The notes beneath the pieces are model-generated. The model was given only the letters and a program-made list of their open reading frames with translations, did not search any database and was not told the DNA's origin. This document shows, in pieces, positions 16,152-24,099 of a DNA stretch of 64,000 nt. A program made the position numbers and the translations under genes. Origin of the DNA: Bin107 sp965221655. Lineage in GTDB: Bacteria; UBA8248. The DNA is taken from the NCBI GenBank assembly GCA_965221655.1, contig OZ244906.1, forward strand, positions 2,108,001 through 2,172,000, in the 5' to 3' direction. Position 1 is the first letter of the stretch; the number at the start of each line of letters is the position of its first letter.

Positions 16152-19100
16152 GGGCTTCCTCGGGCGGGCGCGGGGCTCCGGTTTCGCCCGCGGCCTCTGC
16201 CTGGGTCTCCGGCTCGGGGGCGGCGGCCACGCTGCGCGGCCGCACGAATCCCAGAAAGTCCACCCACAGCGAGAACACGACGGGCACCAGCACCAGCGTG
16301 AAGAACGTGGAGACCACCAGCCCGCCCAGCACGGCCGAACCCAGCCCCCGGTAGAGCTCGCTGCCCGCGCCCGAGGAGGCGACCAGGGGCAGCATTCCGA
16401 GCACGGTCGTGGTGGTCGTCATGAAGATGGGGCGCGTCCTATCGCGCGCGCTCTCGAGGATGGCCTCGCGCATGGCGAGACCTCCGCGAAAATGGTTCAG
16501 CGCCTGGTGGACGAGCAGAATCGCGTTGTTCACCACGATGCCCGTAAGAATGATGAAGCCCAGCATCGTGAGCGTGTCCATCTTCACCGAGGGTTCCACC
16601 GTGTTCATGTAGCTCACCATCAACACGCCGCCCGTGGCGGCGAACGGAACGCTGAACATGATGATGAACGGGTAGCTCCACGCCTCGAACAGGGCCGCCA
16701 TCAACAGATAGGTGATCAGGATCGCCAGCAGGAGCGACCACTTGAGCGCCCCCCAGGTTCTCTCCAGATCCTTCGCGCGCCCGCTCACGTTGAGCGAATA
16801 GCCCAGCGGCAGCGTCTGGCGCATCGGTTCGATGACCTCGCGCTTCATCTTGTCGATCGCCACCTGAAGCGGCAGTTCGTTGCCGATGTTGACGGTAAGC
16901 GAAACGGAGCGGTCGCGGTCGATGTGTTCGATCTTCGTCGGCCCCAGGGCCGTGCGCACCTCAGCGATTTCGCCCAGAGACGTCACCCGGCCATCAGGCG
17001 TGTGCAGCCGGATTTGGGAGATGCGCTGCGTGCGGGTGAAGTCCGCAGGCGGTCCGCGCAAAACGATGTCGAGCTCCTCTCCCCGGTCTCGCAAAACCCC
17101 CGCCTTGGTTCCGTTGACGAGCGTCTCCACGATTCTCCCGATCTCCGAGACCGACAGCCCGAGTTCCGCAGCCTTTTGGCGATCCACGTGCACCTGGAGC
17201 TCGGGGTTTCCCAGGTCGAAACTCGAGTTCACGAAGCGCACGCCCTCAAGACGGCGCGCCTTGGCCGCCACCTCTCCGGCAATGCGCTGAATCTGGGCCA
17301 GTCCGTCGCCCGTGACGTCGACTTGCAGGTTGATTCCGCCGATGTAGCCTGCACCGCGCCGCGTGAACAGCGACGCCTGGGTGACAAACGCGCGCACCCC
17401 GGGCGTGCCCTGGAGCATCCCGAACAACTTGCGCACCAGACGCCGCATGGAGTCGAGGTCCGTGTGCTCTTCTTTGGCGATGATGCCGACGATGGGGTTT
17501 TGTGAGCGCACCACGGCGAAGAAGCGGTCTATCTCCGGAAGGCGCTCGACCCGCGCCTCGATGCTGCGGACGATCTTGTCCATCTCCTCGAGGTTCAGCC
17601 CCGGCGGCGTACGCAGAAACACGAACATGAGATTGCGGTTGCCCTTCGGCAGATAGTCGATGGGGGGGAAGAACTGCACCGCCAGCGTGATCGCGCCGAT
17701 CGTTATCACCGCCGCCACGAGAACGCGCCGCACCACCCCGCGCAGCAGCCAGGCCAGAACCGCCACGTAGGTGCGCCTGCACGCCCTGCCCAGCAGGTAG
17801 ACCCCCAGGGTGCGAAACACCCGCGTCAGCGGCGAGGTGCGCCCCGCCTCACCCAGGACGCGCGAACTGAGCATCGGCACCACGGAAATCGAAACCACGA
17901 GGGACAACGCCACCGCCACGCTGATGGCGATGGCGATGTCGCGGAACAACTGGCCCGATTCGTCTTGCACGAACACCACCGGCACGAACACCGCCAGGGT
18001 GGTCAGCGTCGAGGCCAGCACCGCTCCCCAGACCTCCTGCGCGCCGTCCATGGCGGCCTGGCGCCTGTTCTTGCCCATCTCGCGGTGGCGGAAGATGTTC
18101 TCGAGCACCACGACGGAGTTGTCCACCACCATGCCGACGGCAAACGCCATGCCCGCCAGCGAGATGATGTTGACCGAGCGGCCCAGCACGAAGATCACGA
18201 TGAACGAGGAGACGACGGCGACCGGAATGGCCACGCCGATGACCATGACGCTCGAGAGACTTCCCAGGAACAGGAGCAGGACGCCTATCGCCAGCGCCCC
18301 GCCCAGGAAGATGTTGTTCACCACCAGCCCGCGGGATTGGTCGATGTATTCGGTCTCGTCATAGACCTGCTCGAGCCGTATGCCGCGCCCCGCGTATATC
18401 TCGTTGATCTCGGCCACCGCCTTCTTGACTCCCGCCATCACCTCGATGGTGTTCGCCCCCGTCTTGCGCAGGATGGCGAAGCCCAGCGTGGGCACGCGCC
18501 GGAGGCGAACCAACCGTATGGGATCCTCGTAGTCGAAAGACACCTGCGCCACGTCGCGCAGGTAGACCGTGCCGGTCGCGTTTTGTGCGACGATGGTGTC
18601 GCGCAGTTGATCGAGGCGGGTGAAGTTCCCCACCGTGCGCACGGCGTAGCGGCGCTTGCCTTCGTCGATCTTTCCCGCCTTGGTGTTCTTGTTCTCGCGC
18701 AACAGCGCCGCGCGCAGAGCCGAAACCGTGAGGCCGCGCGCGCTCATGGCCGCGTAGTCGAGCGTTACGCGCACCTGCCTGGGCTGGCCGCCGAACAACC
18801 ACACCTGGCCCACGCCCCCCACGCGCTCGAGCTTCGGGCGGATGACGTCCCCGGCTTCCGCGTACACCTCGTTGATGGGCAACTTGGTGTGGACGACGAT
18901 CCATGCGATGGGGTATTCCCCGTCGGAGTTGAGCGCGCTGATGGTAGAGCGGTCCGCGTCCTCGGGCAAATCCTCGACCAGGCCGAGCTTTTCGGAAACG
19001 TCGAGGCGGGCCACGTCCTTGTTCACGCCCCAGTCGAACTCGAGAGTGACGCGCGACCTACCCTCCACGCTGAGCGAGGTCATCTCCGTGAGGCCCTCCA

Positions 19101-19320
19101 CCGAGGTGAGTTTCTCCTCGATGGCATTGCTCACCTCCTCCTCCACCTCCAGAGGAGCCGCTCCGATGTAATTGGTTTCGACCGTGATGACGGGCCTGTC
19201 GACCGTCGGTCGCATCTGCACCGGAATCCGGTAGAGGCTGATGGCCCCGAACAAAACCGCCAGTATGACGCCGACGGCGGTCGTGACGGGGTACTTGACG
19301 CTTGCGCGGGGAAGATTCAT
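16141..19320 (-). CDS. RND efflux transporter, inner-membrane pump subunit (HAE1/AcrB-like)
   Basis: 1059 residues, full RND length, with twelve membrane segments and two large periplasmic loops. The N-terminus (SVKYPVTTAVGVILAVLFGAISLYRIPVQMRPTVD is the first helix region) and the proton-relay helix near residue 405 (GMVVDNSVVVLENI) are typical of HAE1 pumps; the relay reads Asp-Asn rather than Asp-Asp. A C-terminal GIVVNNAILLVHQ helix and a GMLPL motif are present. The substrate cannot be read from sequence. Lies 59 bp downstream of its adaptor gene on the same strand; no outer-membrane factor gene is nearby, so TolC-type partners must come from elsewhere. Confidence 0.95.
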   Translation of the reverse strand: MNLPRASVKYPVTTAVGVILAVLFGAISLYRIPVQMRPTVDRPVITVETNYIGAAPLEVEEEVSNAIEEKLTSVEGLTEMTSLSVEGRSRVTLEFDWGVNKDVARLDVSEKLGLVEDLPEDADRSTISALNSDGEYPIAWIVVHTKLPINEVYAEAGDVIRPKLERVGGVGQVWLFGGQPRQVRVTLDYAAMSARGLTVSALRAALLRENKNTKAGKIDEGKRRYAVRTVGNFTRLDQLRDTIVAQNATGTVYLRDVAQVSFDYEDPIRLVRLRRVPTLGFAILRKTGANTIEVMAGVKKAVAEINEIYAGRGIRLEQVYDETEYIDQSRGLVVNNIFLGGALAIGVLLLFLGSLSSVMVIGVAIPVAVVSSFIVIFVLGRSVNIISLAGMAFAVGMVVDNSVVVLENIFRHREMGKNRRQAAMDGAQEVWGAVLASTLTTLAVFVPVVFVQDESGQLFRDIAIAISVAVALSLVVSISVVPMLSSRVLGEAGRTSPLTRVFRTLGVYLLGRACRRTYVAVLAWLLRGVVRRVLVAAVITIGAITLAVQFFPPIDYLPKGNRNLMFVFLRTPPGLNLEEMDKIVRSIEARVERLPEIDRFFAVVRSQNPIVGIIAKEEHTDLDSMRRLVRKLFGMLQGTPGVRAFVTQASLFTRRGAGYIGGINLQVDVTGDGLAQIQRIAGEVAAKARRLEGVRFVNSSFDLGNPELQVHVDRQKAAELGLSVSEIGRIVETLVNGTKAGVLRDRGEELDIVLRGPPADFTRTQRISQIRLHTPDGRVTSLGEIAEVRTALGPTKIEHIDRDRSVSLTVNIGNELPLQVAIDKMKREVIEPMRQTLPLGYSLNVSGRAKDLERTWGALKWSLLLAILITYLLMAALFEAWSYPFIIMFSVPFAATGGVLMVSYMNTVEPSVKMDTLTMLGFIILTGIVVNNAILLVHQALNHFRGGLAMREAILESARDRTRPIFMTTTTTVLGMLPLVASSGAGSELYRGLGSAVLGGLVVSTFFTLVLVPVVFSLWVDFLGFVRPRSVAAAPEPETQAEAAGETGAPRPPEEALSS

Positions 19321-19379
19321 CCCCTCTCCTTGTCCAGCGGCTCATCCATGCGCGCGCGGCGGCTTAACGCAGCGGCGTT

Positions 19380-20729
19380 TCAGCCCCCCGTTTTGGCCTT
19401 GGGCGTCGCGCGCGCGGCGGGCTTGCCGCCTCCGGGAGGAGCACGCTTGCCGCCACGGGGCGGACCACCCCGCCCCGCGAGCCGAACGGCCATGCCCGGC
19501 CGCAAACCCTCGTTGCCCTTCACCACCACCAGCATACCGGCGCGCAGCTTTCCGTCGGCGACTTCCACGAAAGAATCCACGCTGCGCCCCTGCTCAAAGA
19601 ATACCTCGCGCACGCGCCCCTCCCGGAAGACGAAGACCGAAGACCCGCGCGCCCCCAGAATCAGGGCGTCCTTGGGGGCGAGCACCATCCGCTTCGGCGC
19701 GCCGTACTCGAGGCGCAGGCGGGCGAACATCCCCGCCTTGAGGTCGTAGGCGTCGGTGTTCGGCACCTCCACCTCCACGGGAAAGGTGCGGCTGCCGGTA
19801 TCGGCCTGGGGGATGACGCTGCGCACCCGGCCCGTGAACGCCCGGCCGCCCAGGGCATCGATGGCGACGCGCGCCTCGTCCCCCACGCGCACCAGAGAAA
19901 CGTGGCGCTCCGCGATGGGCACACGCACCAGCACTTTGTCGAGCTCGACCACTTCGGCCACGCGGCCCCCCTTGGTGAGCCACTGGCCGACCTCCACCCA
20001 CTCCCGGGTGACGAAGCCCGTAAGTGGCGAGCGAATGCGCGTCTTGGCCAGGTCGTCGCGCACTCTGTCAATGCGCGCGCGCATACGGACTACCTCCGCA
20101 CGCGCACGGGCCTTCTCCTCCTCGCGGGCGCCGAGTCGGGCGACGTCGAGGTTGCGCAAAGCCTCCTCGTACAACTGCCGGCTGGACTCGTACGCAGCCT
20201 CGGTGCGATCCAGACTCGCCTTGTCGAGCACTTTGCGCCCGTACAGATCGCGGGAGCGGGCGCGCTCGAGTTCGTTTTTGCGCATCTGCGCAGCGCGCTC
20301 CTTCACCCTGGCGCGCAGCGCTGCGATCTCCTCGGGACGCCGGCCGCGTTCGAGGAGCAACAGGTCCTGGCGCGCCTTTTCGAGCTCCGCCCGCAACACG
20401 CGCAGGTCGATCTCCAGACCCGAGCTTTGCACCGTGGCGAGCACCGTCTCGCCGGCACGCACGAAGTCGCCCACCTGGAGCGGGGCCGAGCGCACCAAAC
20501 CCTCAAGCTCGCTGCTCACGACCGAGCGGCGGTAGGGCAATACGCTGCCCACGGCGGCGAGGTGGTTGCGCACCTCGCGCTCGACGACCTTCGCCACCGC
20601 CACCCTCGGGGGAGGACGCCGCCCACGCGGACGACCGGCCTCCGAGGCCGCGGGCCACCAAACCAAGGCGGCCAGAACCGTCAGCACAACGGAGGTTCGT
20701 GTGAAGGAGCGAATCACGTGTTTCCTCAC
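19380..20729 (-). CDS. RND efflux periplasmic adaptor subunit (HlyD/MFP family)
   Basis: 449 residues. An N-terminal signal or membrane anchor (about residues 10-30) is followed by a lipoyl half-motif (AVGSVLPYRRSVVSSELEGLV), a long coiled-coil hairpin (about residues 100-215, rich in Glu/Arg/Ala), the second half-motif (TRIRSPLTGFV) and beta-barrel domains. The C-terminal 40 residues are Gly/Pro/Lys-rich and unusual for the family. It links the RND pump to an outer-membrane channel. GTG start at 20729; another in-frame GTG lies a few codons in. First gene of the adaptor-pump pair. Confidence 0.93.
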   Translation of the reverse strand: MRKHVIRSFTRTSVVLTVLAALVWWPAASEAGRPRGRRPPPRVAVAKVVEREVRNHLAAVGSVLPYRRSVVSSELEGLVRSAPLQVGDFVRAGETVLATVQSSGLEIDLRVLRAELEKARQDLLLLERGRRPEEIAALRARVKERAAQMRKNELERARSRDLYGRKVLDKASLDRTEAAYESSRQLYEEALRNLDVARLGAREEEKARARAEVVRMRARIDRVRDDLAKTRIRSPLTGFVTREWVEVGQWLTKGGRVAEVVELDKVLVRVPIAERHVSLVRVGDEARVAIDALGGRAFTGRVRSVIPQADTGSRTFPVEVEVPNTDAYDLKAGMFARLRLEYGAPKRMVLAPKDALILGARGSSVFVFREGRVREVFFEQGRSVDSFVEVADGKLRAGMLVVVKGNEGLRPGMAVRLAGRGGPPRGGKRAPPGGGKPAARATPKAKTGG

Positions 20730-20959
20730 GATAGGCGCACCGAATAATGAGAACCAGGCTACAAGAGAGAATCATCCCAAAAAAGCCCGCACGTTCGCAA
20801 CCGGAAAAAGGGGAGGCGCATCCCCCCTCGTTTCCCGCACGCCGCATCGTTTCTCGCGCGGCCCTCTCCCCGTGTGCCTTGCCCTTCTTCTTGGGACACT
20901 GCTAGAGTGGGGCTGCTAAAAAACAACTCGCAACCCTCGCCCGAGGGACGGTTCTTTTG

Positions 20960-22561
20960 ATGCGCATCGTTCTCGCCGGACACAACGTCGACGTCGAGGT
21001 ACTCCACCAACTCAAAAAAGAGATTCTCGAGCCCGCCGCCCACGGCTGGGAGGAGGGCCGCCTCGACGCCATGAGCGAGGCCGAACTCAGGGCGCAGGCG
21101 GCAGAGCTCCAGCGCAGGGTTGCCGAGTTTCTCGACCGCGACAACCTGACGCCCGAGCCCATCAGCGCTTCCTACGCGCGCATCAGCCGCGATTCGCGTC
21201 CCATCGACGAGCTGCGCGCCGTCGCGCGCCTCGAAGTAGAGAAAGCGCGCAAGAGCAACCGCACCATCATCTTCGGCTACGGGCACAGCTCCGTCGCCGA
21301 GCACGCAAGCTTCAACATCGACGTGATCGGCGTGAGCCGCTACGCCGTCGAGGAAATCCAAAAATTCCGCCTTTTGGCCTATACCGAGAAGAGCCAGCGC
21401 TACATTCTGCTCGAAGACGACTTCGTGGTGCCCGAGGAAATCGAAAAAGCGGGGCTGCGCAGCCTCTTCGTCGAGACCATACGCGCGCAAAACGCCTGCT
21501 ACCACGCCCTTTACGAGAAGCTGCGGCCCTGGGTGTTCGCGCAAAATCCCGCGCTCGCCGCCGAGAGAAAAAACCACAAGACGCTCGAGGGCTGGGCCAA
21601 GGAGGATGCGCGCTACGTTGTCTCCCTCGCCACGGAAACCCAAATCGGCATGACGCTCAACGCACGCAGCCTGGAACACGTCGTCAGCCGCTGCGCCTCC
21701 CACCCCCTGGCCGAAGTCCAGGAATACGGGCGAAGGCTCTACGAGTCCATCGAGGGCGTGGCGCCCTCGCTGGTCAAGTACACCGACGCCACGGAATACG
21801 ACGTCCACACACGGCCCGCGCTCAGAGAAGAGGCGGCGCGCCTTTTGCAAGACGCGCAGGCGGAGGCCGCACCCCCCCTCACACAGGAGAAGGACGTTTC
21901 GCTCATCGACGCCACGCCGGACGCGGACGCCCTCATCGCGGCGGCACTCCTCCACTCCGCCTCGAACGAGGCGATGGACCGCTGCCGCGCACTGGCCCTG
22001 CGCATGAACGAGGCGGAGCGCGCACGCTTCATCGCCTCCACGTTCCGGCGCATGCGCGCCCACAACGCCGTTTTGCGCGAGTTCGAAAACGTGCGCTGCG
22101 TGTTCGAGGTCACGCTGTGCGCCGCTTGTTTCGGGCAACTCAAGCGCCACCGCATGTCTACCCTCAACGCCCAGCCCTACGACCCGGCCCTGGGCGTCAC
22201 CATGCCTCCCTCGATCGAGGCGGCAGGCGCCGCGTCCACGTTCACCGCCACCGTCGAGCAGACCGACGCGGCGTATGCGAAACTCGCCGCGCAAACGCCC
22301 GCGGGCGCACCCTACGTGCTCACCAACGCCCACAAGCGGCGCGCCCTGTTCGCGGCGAACGCGCGCGAGCTCTACCACGTCTCGCGGCTGCGCGAAGACC
22401 CCCACGCCCAGTGGGACATCCGCGAGAAGGCGTCGCAGATGATACGCCTGGCCCGCGGCGTCATGCCCGCCACCATGCAGCTGGCCGTGGGCAAGCATCT
22501 GTTCGAGGAAACCCGCGCGACGCTTTTCCCCGAAGAGGCCGAGAAGACGCGGGTGGGTTGA
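20960..22561 (+). CDS. Tandem ThyX-like (flavin-dependent thymidylate synthase superfamily) protein
   Basis: 533 residues, about twice a normal ThyX, with two ThyX-like halves. The N-half (about 65-285) has YGHSSVAEHASFNI, a degenerate signature at 134-148 (QKFRLLAYTEKSQRY: the E-x-SQRY end is kept, RHR is lost), and EDARYVVSLATETQ. The C-half (about 320-520) keeps R396-H-R-M-S but loses the ESQRY end, and keeps NARELYHVSRLREDPHAQWDIRE. ThyX makes dTMP from dUMP with FAD and NADPH. Whether this protein is active is not known. ATG 20960 is used; a TTG precedes it by one codon. Divergent from the RND adaptor. Confidence 0.85.
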   Translation: MRIVLAGHNVDVEVLHQLKKEILEPAAHGWEEGRLDAMSEAELRAQAAELQRRVAEFLDRDNLTPEPISASYARISRDSRPIDELRAVARLEVEKARKSNRTIIFGYGHSSVAEHASFNIDVIGVSRYAVEEIQKFRLLAYTEKSQRYILLEDDFVVPEEIEKAGLRSLFVETIRAQNACYHALYEKLRPWVFAQNPALAAERKNHKTLEGWAKEDARYVVSLATETQIGMTLNARSLEHVVSRCASHPLAEVQEYGRRLYESIEGVAPSLVKYTDATEYDVHTRPALREEAARLLQDAQAEAAPPLTQEKDVSLIDATPDADALIAAALLHSASNEAMDRCRALALRMNEAERARFIASTFRRMRAHNAVLREFENVRCVFEVTLCAACFGQLKRHRMSTLNAQPYDPALGVTMPPSIEAAGAASTFTATVEQTDAAYAKLAAQTPAGAPYVLTNAHKRRALFAANARELYHVSRLREDPHAQWDIREKASQMIRLARGVMPATMQLAVGKHLFEETRATLFPEEAEKTRVG

Positions 22562-22568
22562 GGAGGCG

Positions 22569-23243
22569 CTATTTGCGCCGCTCGACGATCAGGAATCGAC
22601 GCCCCGCACCCTGCGGGGCGTCGAGCATTTCTTTGAGAAAAAACGCATCCCGGCCCCAGAGTGCGATCAACCAGGGCATCGCCTCGATGCGCGCCCCGAA
22701 GAGGTCCGCCTTGTCCATGTTCTGCGGGCTGTGGCCGCTTTCTTCGTGCTCGAGAACGCACAGGCCGCCCACGCGCAGGCTGCCGACCCAGGTGCGGAGG
22801 CAGGCCGCGGGGTCGTAGCTGTGGTCGAGCGCGTTGCTGTAGACGAAATCGGCCTTGCCGAGCCACTCGGGGTTTTCGTCGTGAAAATCCCACTGCACCG
22901 TATGTGGAAAATCCTGTGCCGAGTCGGATATCTCCGTTCCGATGACCTCACAACCCAGATGCGCGCGAAACCACGCTTGCTCCTCTCCCCGCCGCGTTCC
23001 GTGGCAAATCCCGAACGCGGGCGCGCCGATTTCGCTCTGAATGTAGCGGGCGGCAAACGCAATGTTCTCTTCGGTGGCCCAGGTCTGCTCGATTTTCCTG
23101 AGGTTCGTCTCCTGCTGTGCCTCTCGGTATCCGGCGTAGTCGAACGCTTCGCCGCGTGTCGGGACGGAGTAGAGAGGGCCCGCTTTCGCTATGGTATAGC
23201 CGCTCGATTCGATGAGTCTGTTGAGCATCCGCCGGATTTTCAT
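22569..23243 (-). CDS. SAM-dependent methyltransferase-like protein
   Basis: 224 residues. The core resembles a class I methyltransferase: GAPAFGICHGTRRGEEQAWF (motif I region, degenerate GxGxG), EVIGTEISDSA, then ADFVYSNALDHSYDP (motif IV region) and LRVGGLCVLEHEESGHS. The N-terminal 30 residues are basic. The substrate is unknown. Follows the FkbM-type gene by 40 bp on the same strand, so the two are probably cotranscribed. Its coding sequence includes a 13-bp perfect hairpin near the 3' end. Confidence 0.75.
   Translation of the reverse strand: MKIRRMLNRLIESSGYTIAKAGPLYSVPTRGEAFDYAGYREAQQETNLRKIEQTWATEENIAFAARYIQSEIGAPAFGICHGTRRGEEQAWFRAHLGCEVIGTEISDSAQDFPHTVQWDFHDENPEWLGKADFVYSNALDHSYDPAACLRTWVGSLRVGGLCVLEHEESGHSPQNMDKADLFGARIEAMPWLIALWGRDAFFLKEMLDAPQGAGRRFLIVERRK
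22596..22624. repeat. 13-bp perfect inverted repeat with 3-nt loop inside a coding region
   Basis: The left arm begins TCGACGCCCCGCA at 22596 and the right arm is its exact complement ending at 22624, with a CCC loop. It sits in the last 20 codons of the methyltransferase gene. It could act as a transcription or decay signal for the methyltransferase message or for antisense transcription from the convergent thyX-like gene, which ends at 22561. Confidence 0.75.
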
Positions 23244-23283
23244 GGCGCGTCCTTCGTTTCGTGCGATCAGAGGGCAGCCCCCC

Positions 23284-24033
23284 TCACGGGTTGCGCGCGA
23301 ACAGGGCAACCCGGCCGACGCTCTCGGGCGCGGCACCGAACCCCGCCTGCGCAAGATGCGCCGCGAGAGCCTCCACCCGCTCCGTGCCGATGATTTGCGG
23401 GTGAAATTCCACAACCAGACATTCTACCCCGTCGAGAGGCGCGGCGGTAAGCAACTCCGCCTCCATGCCTTCGGCGTCCATGACGATCACGTGCGGGCGG
23501 TGCGCTTCCACCACCGCGCCTATCGCGTCGCTCTCGACTTGCGTCGGCGCCGCACCCGCACCCTTGTCGAACGTCGAGGAGCCGACGACGTCGGCCTCCT
23601 GAAAAAACGCGACGCTTCGCCCATCCGCACTGAGTGCCTTCGCGCGCAGGTTCGGCTCCAGCCCGTTGAGCCGAAAATTCGCCTCGAACACGCGCCGCAT
23701 CGCCGGGTTCGGCTCATACGACAGCACACGCTCCGCACTGACGATTCTGCTCGCCACCAGGCTGGTGAGCCCCGTGGCGGCGCCCACGTCCAGCACGCGG
23801 TGGCCCGGACGCAGGGCGAGCTTGAGCAGGTGACGCTCCGCGGCTTCGAAAGTACCCTTGAACAGGGCGGTCTGCACGTTGCGGGGCACGAAGTCCGCGC
23901 CCGCGTGCACGCGCACGCCGTCGATACGCACCACCCGCGCGTTCAGGAGACGATGCCACCCCAGCCGCACGGAGCGGAACGGCGACTTCTTCACGACAAC
24001 CCCCGGCGCACGATGCCCGCGAGCGAGACGCAC
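23284..24033 (-). CDS. FkbM family methyltransferase
   Basis: 249 residues. The FkbM/methyltransferase 21 pattern is visible: GHRVLDVGAATGLTSLVASR (motif I), VLSYEPNPAMRRVFEANFRLNGL (acidic ribose-binding residue in SYEP), then HVIVMDAEGMEAELL and VEFHPQIIG. FkbM enzymes O-methylate sugars, polyketides or lipids. The GTG at 24033 opens the frame without a ribosome site; a GTG at 23994 (product beginning KKSPFRSVRLG) is an alternative. Upstream partner of the second methyltransferase gene. Confidence 0.85.
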   Translation of the reverse strand: MRLARGHRAPGVVVKKSPFRSVRLGWHRLLNARVVRIDGVRVHAGADFVPRNVQTALFKGTFEAAERHLLKLALRPGHRVLDVGAATGLTSLVASRIVSAERVLSYEPNPAMRRVFEANFRLNGLEPNLRAKALSADGRSVAFFQEADVVGSSTFDKGAGAAPTQVESDAIGAVVEAHRPHVIVMDAEGMEAELLTAAPLDGVECLVVEFHPQIIGTERVEALAAHLAQAGFGAAPESVGRVALFARNP

Positions 24034-24099
24034 ACGAGGTTTGGGGGAGCAAATTTCTCTGCCTGCGCTCTCTCGAACAGATCGATGTTCGTCACTACC

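Noticed and set aside
17965..19749. Long open frame (594 codons) antisense to the RND pump and adaptor
   Set aside because: Spans two real genes in reverse; His/Arg/Gln-rich and without family signature.
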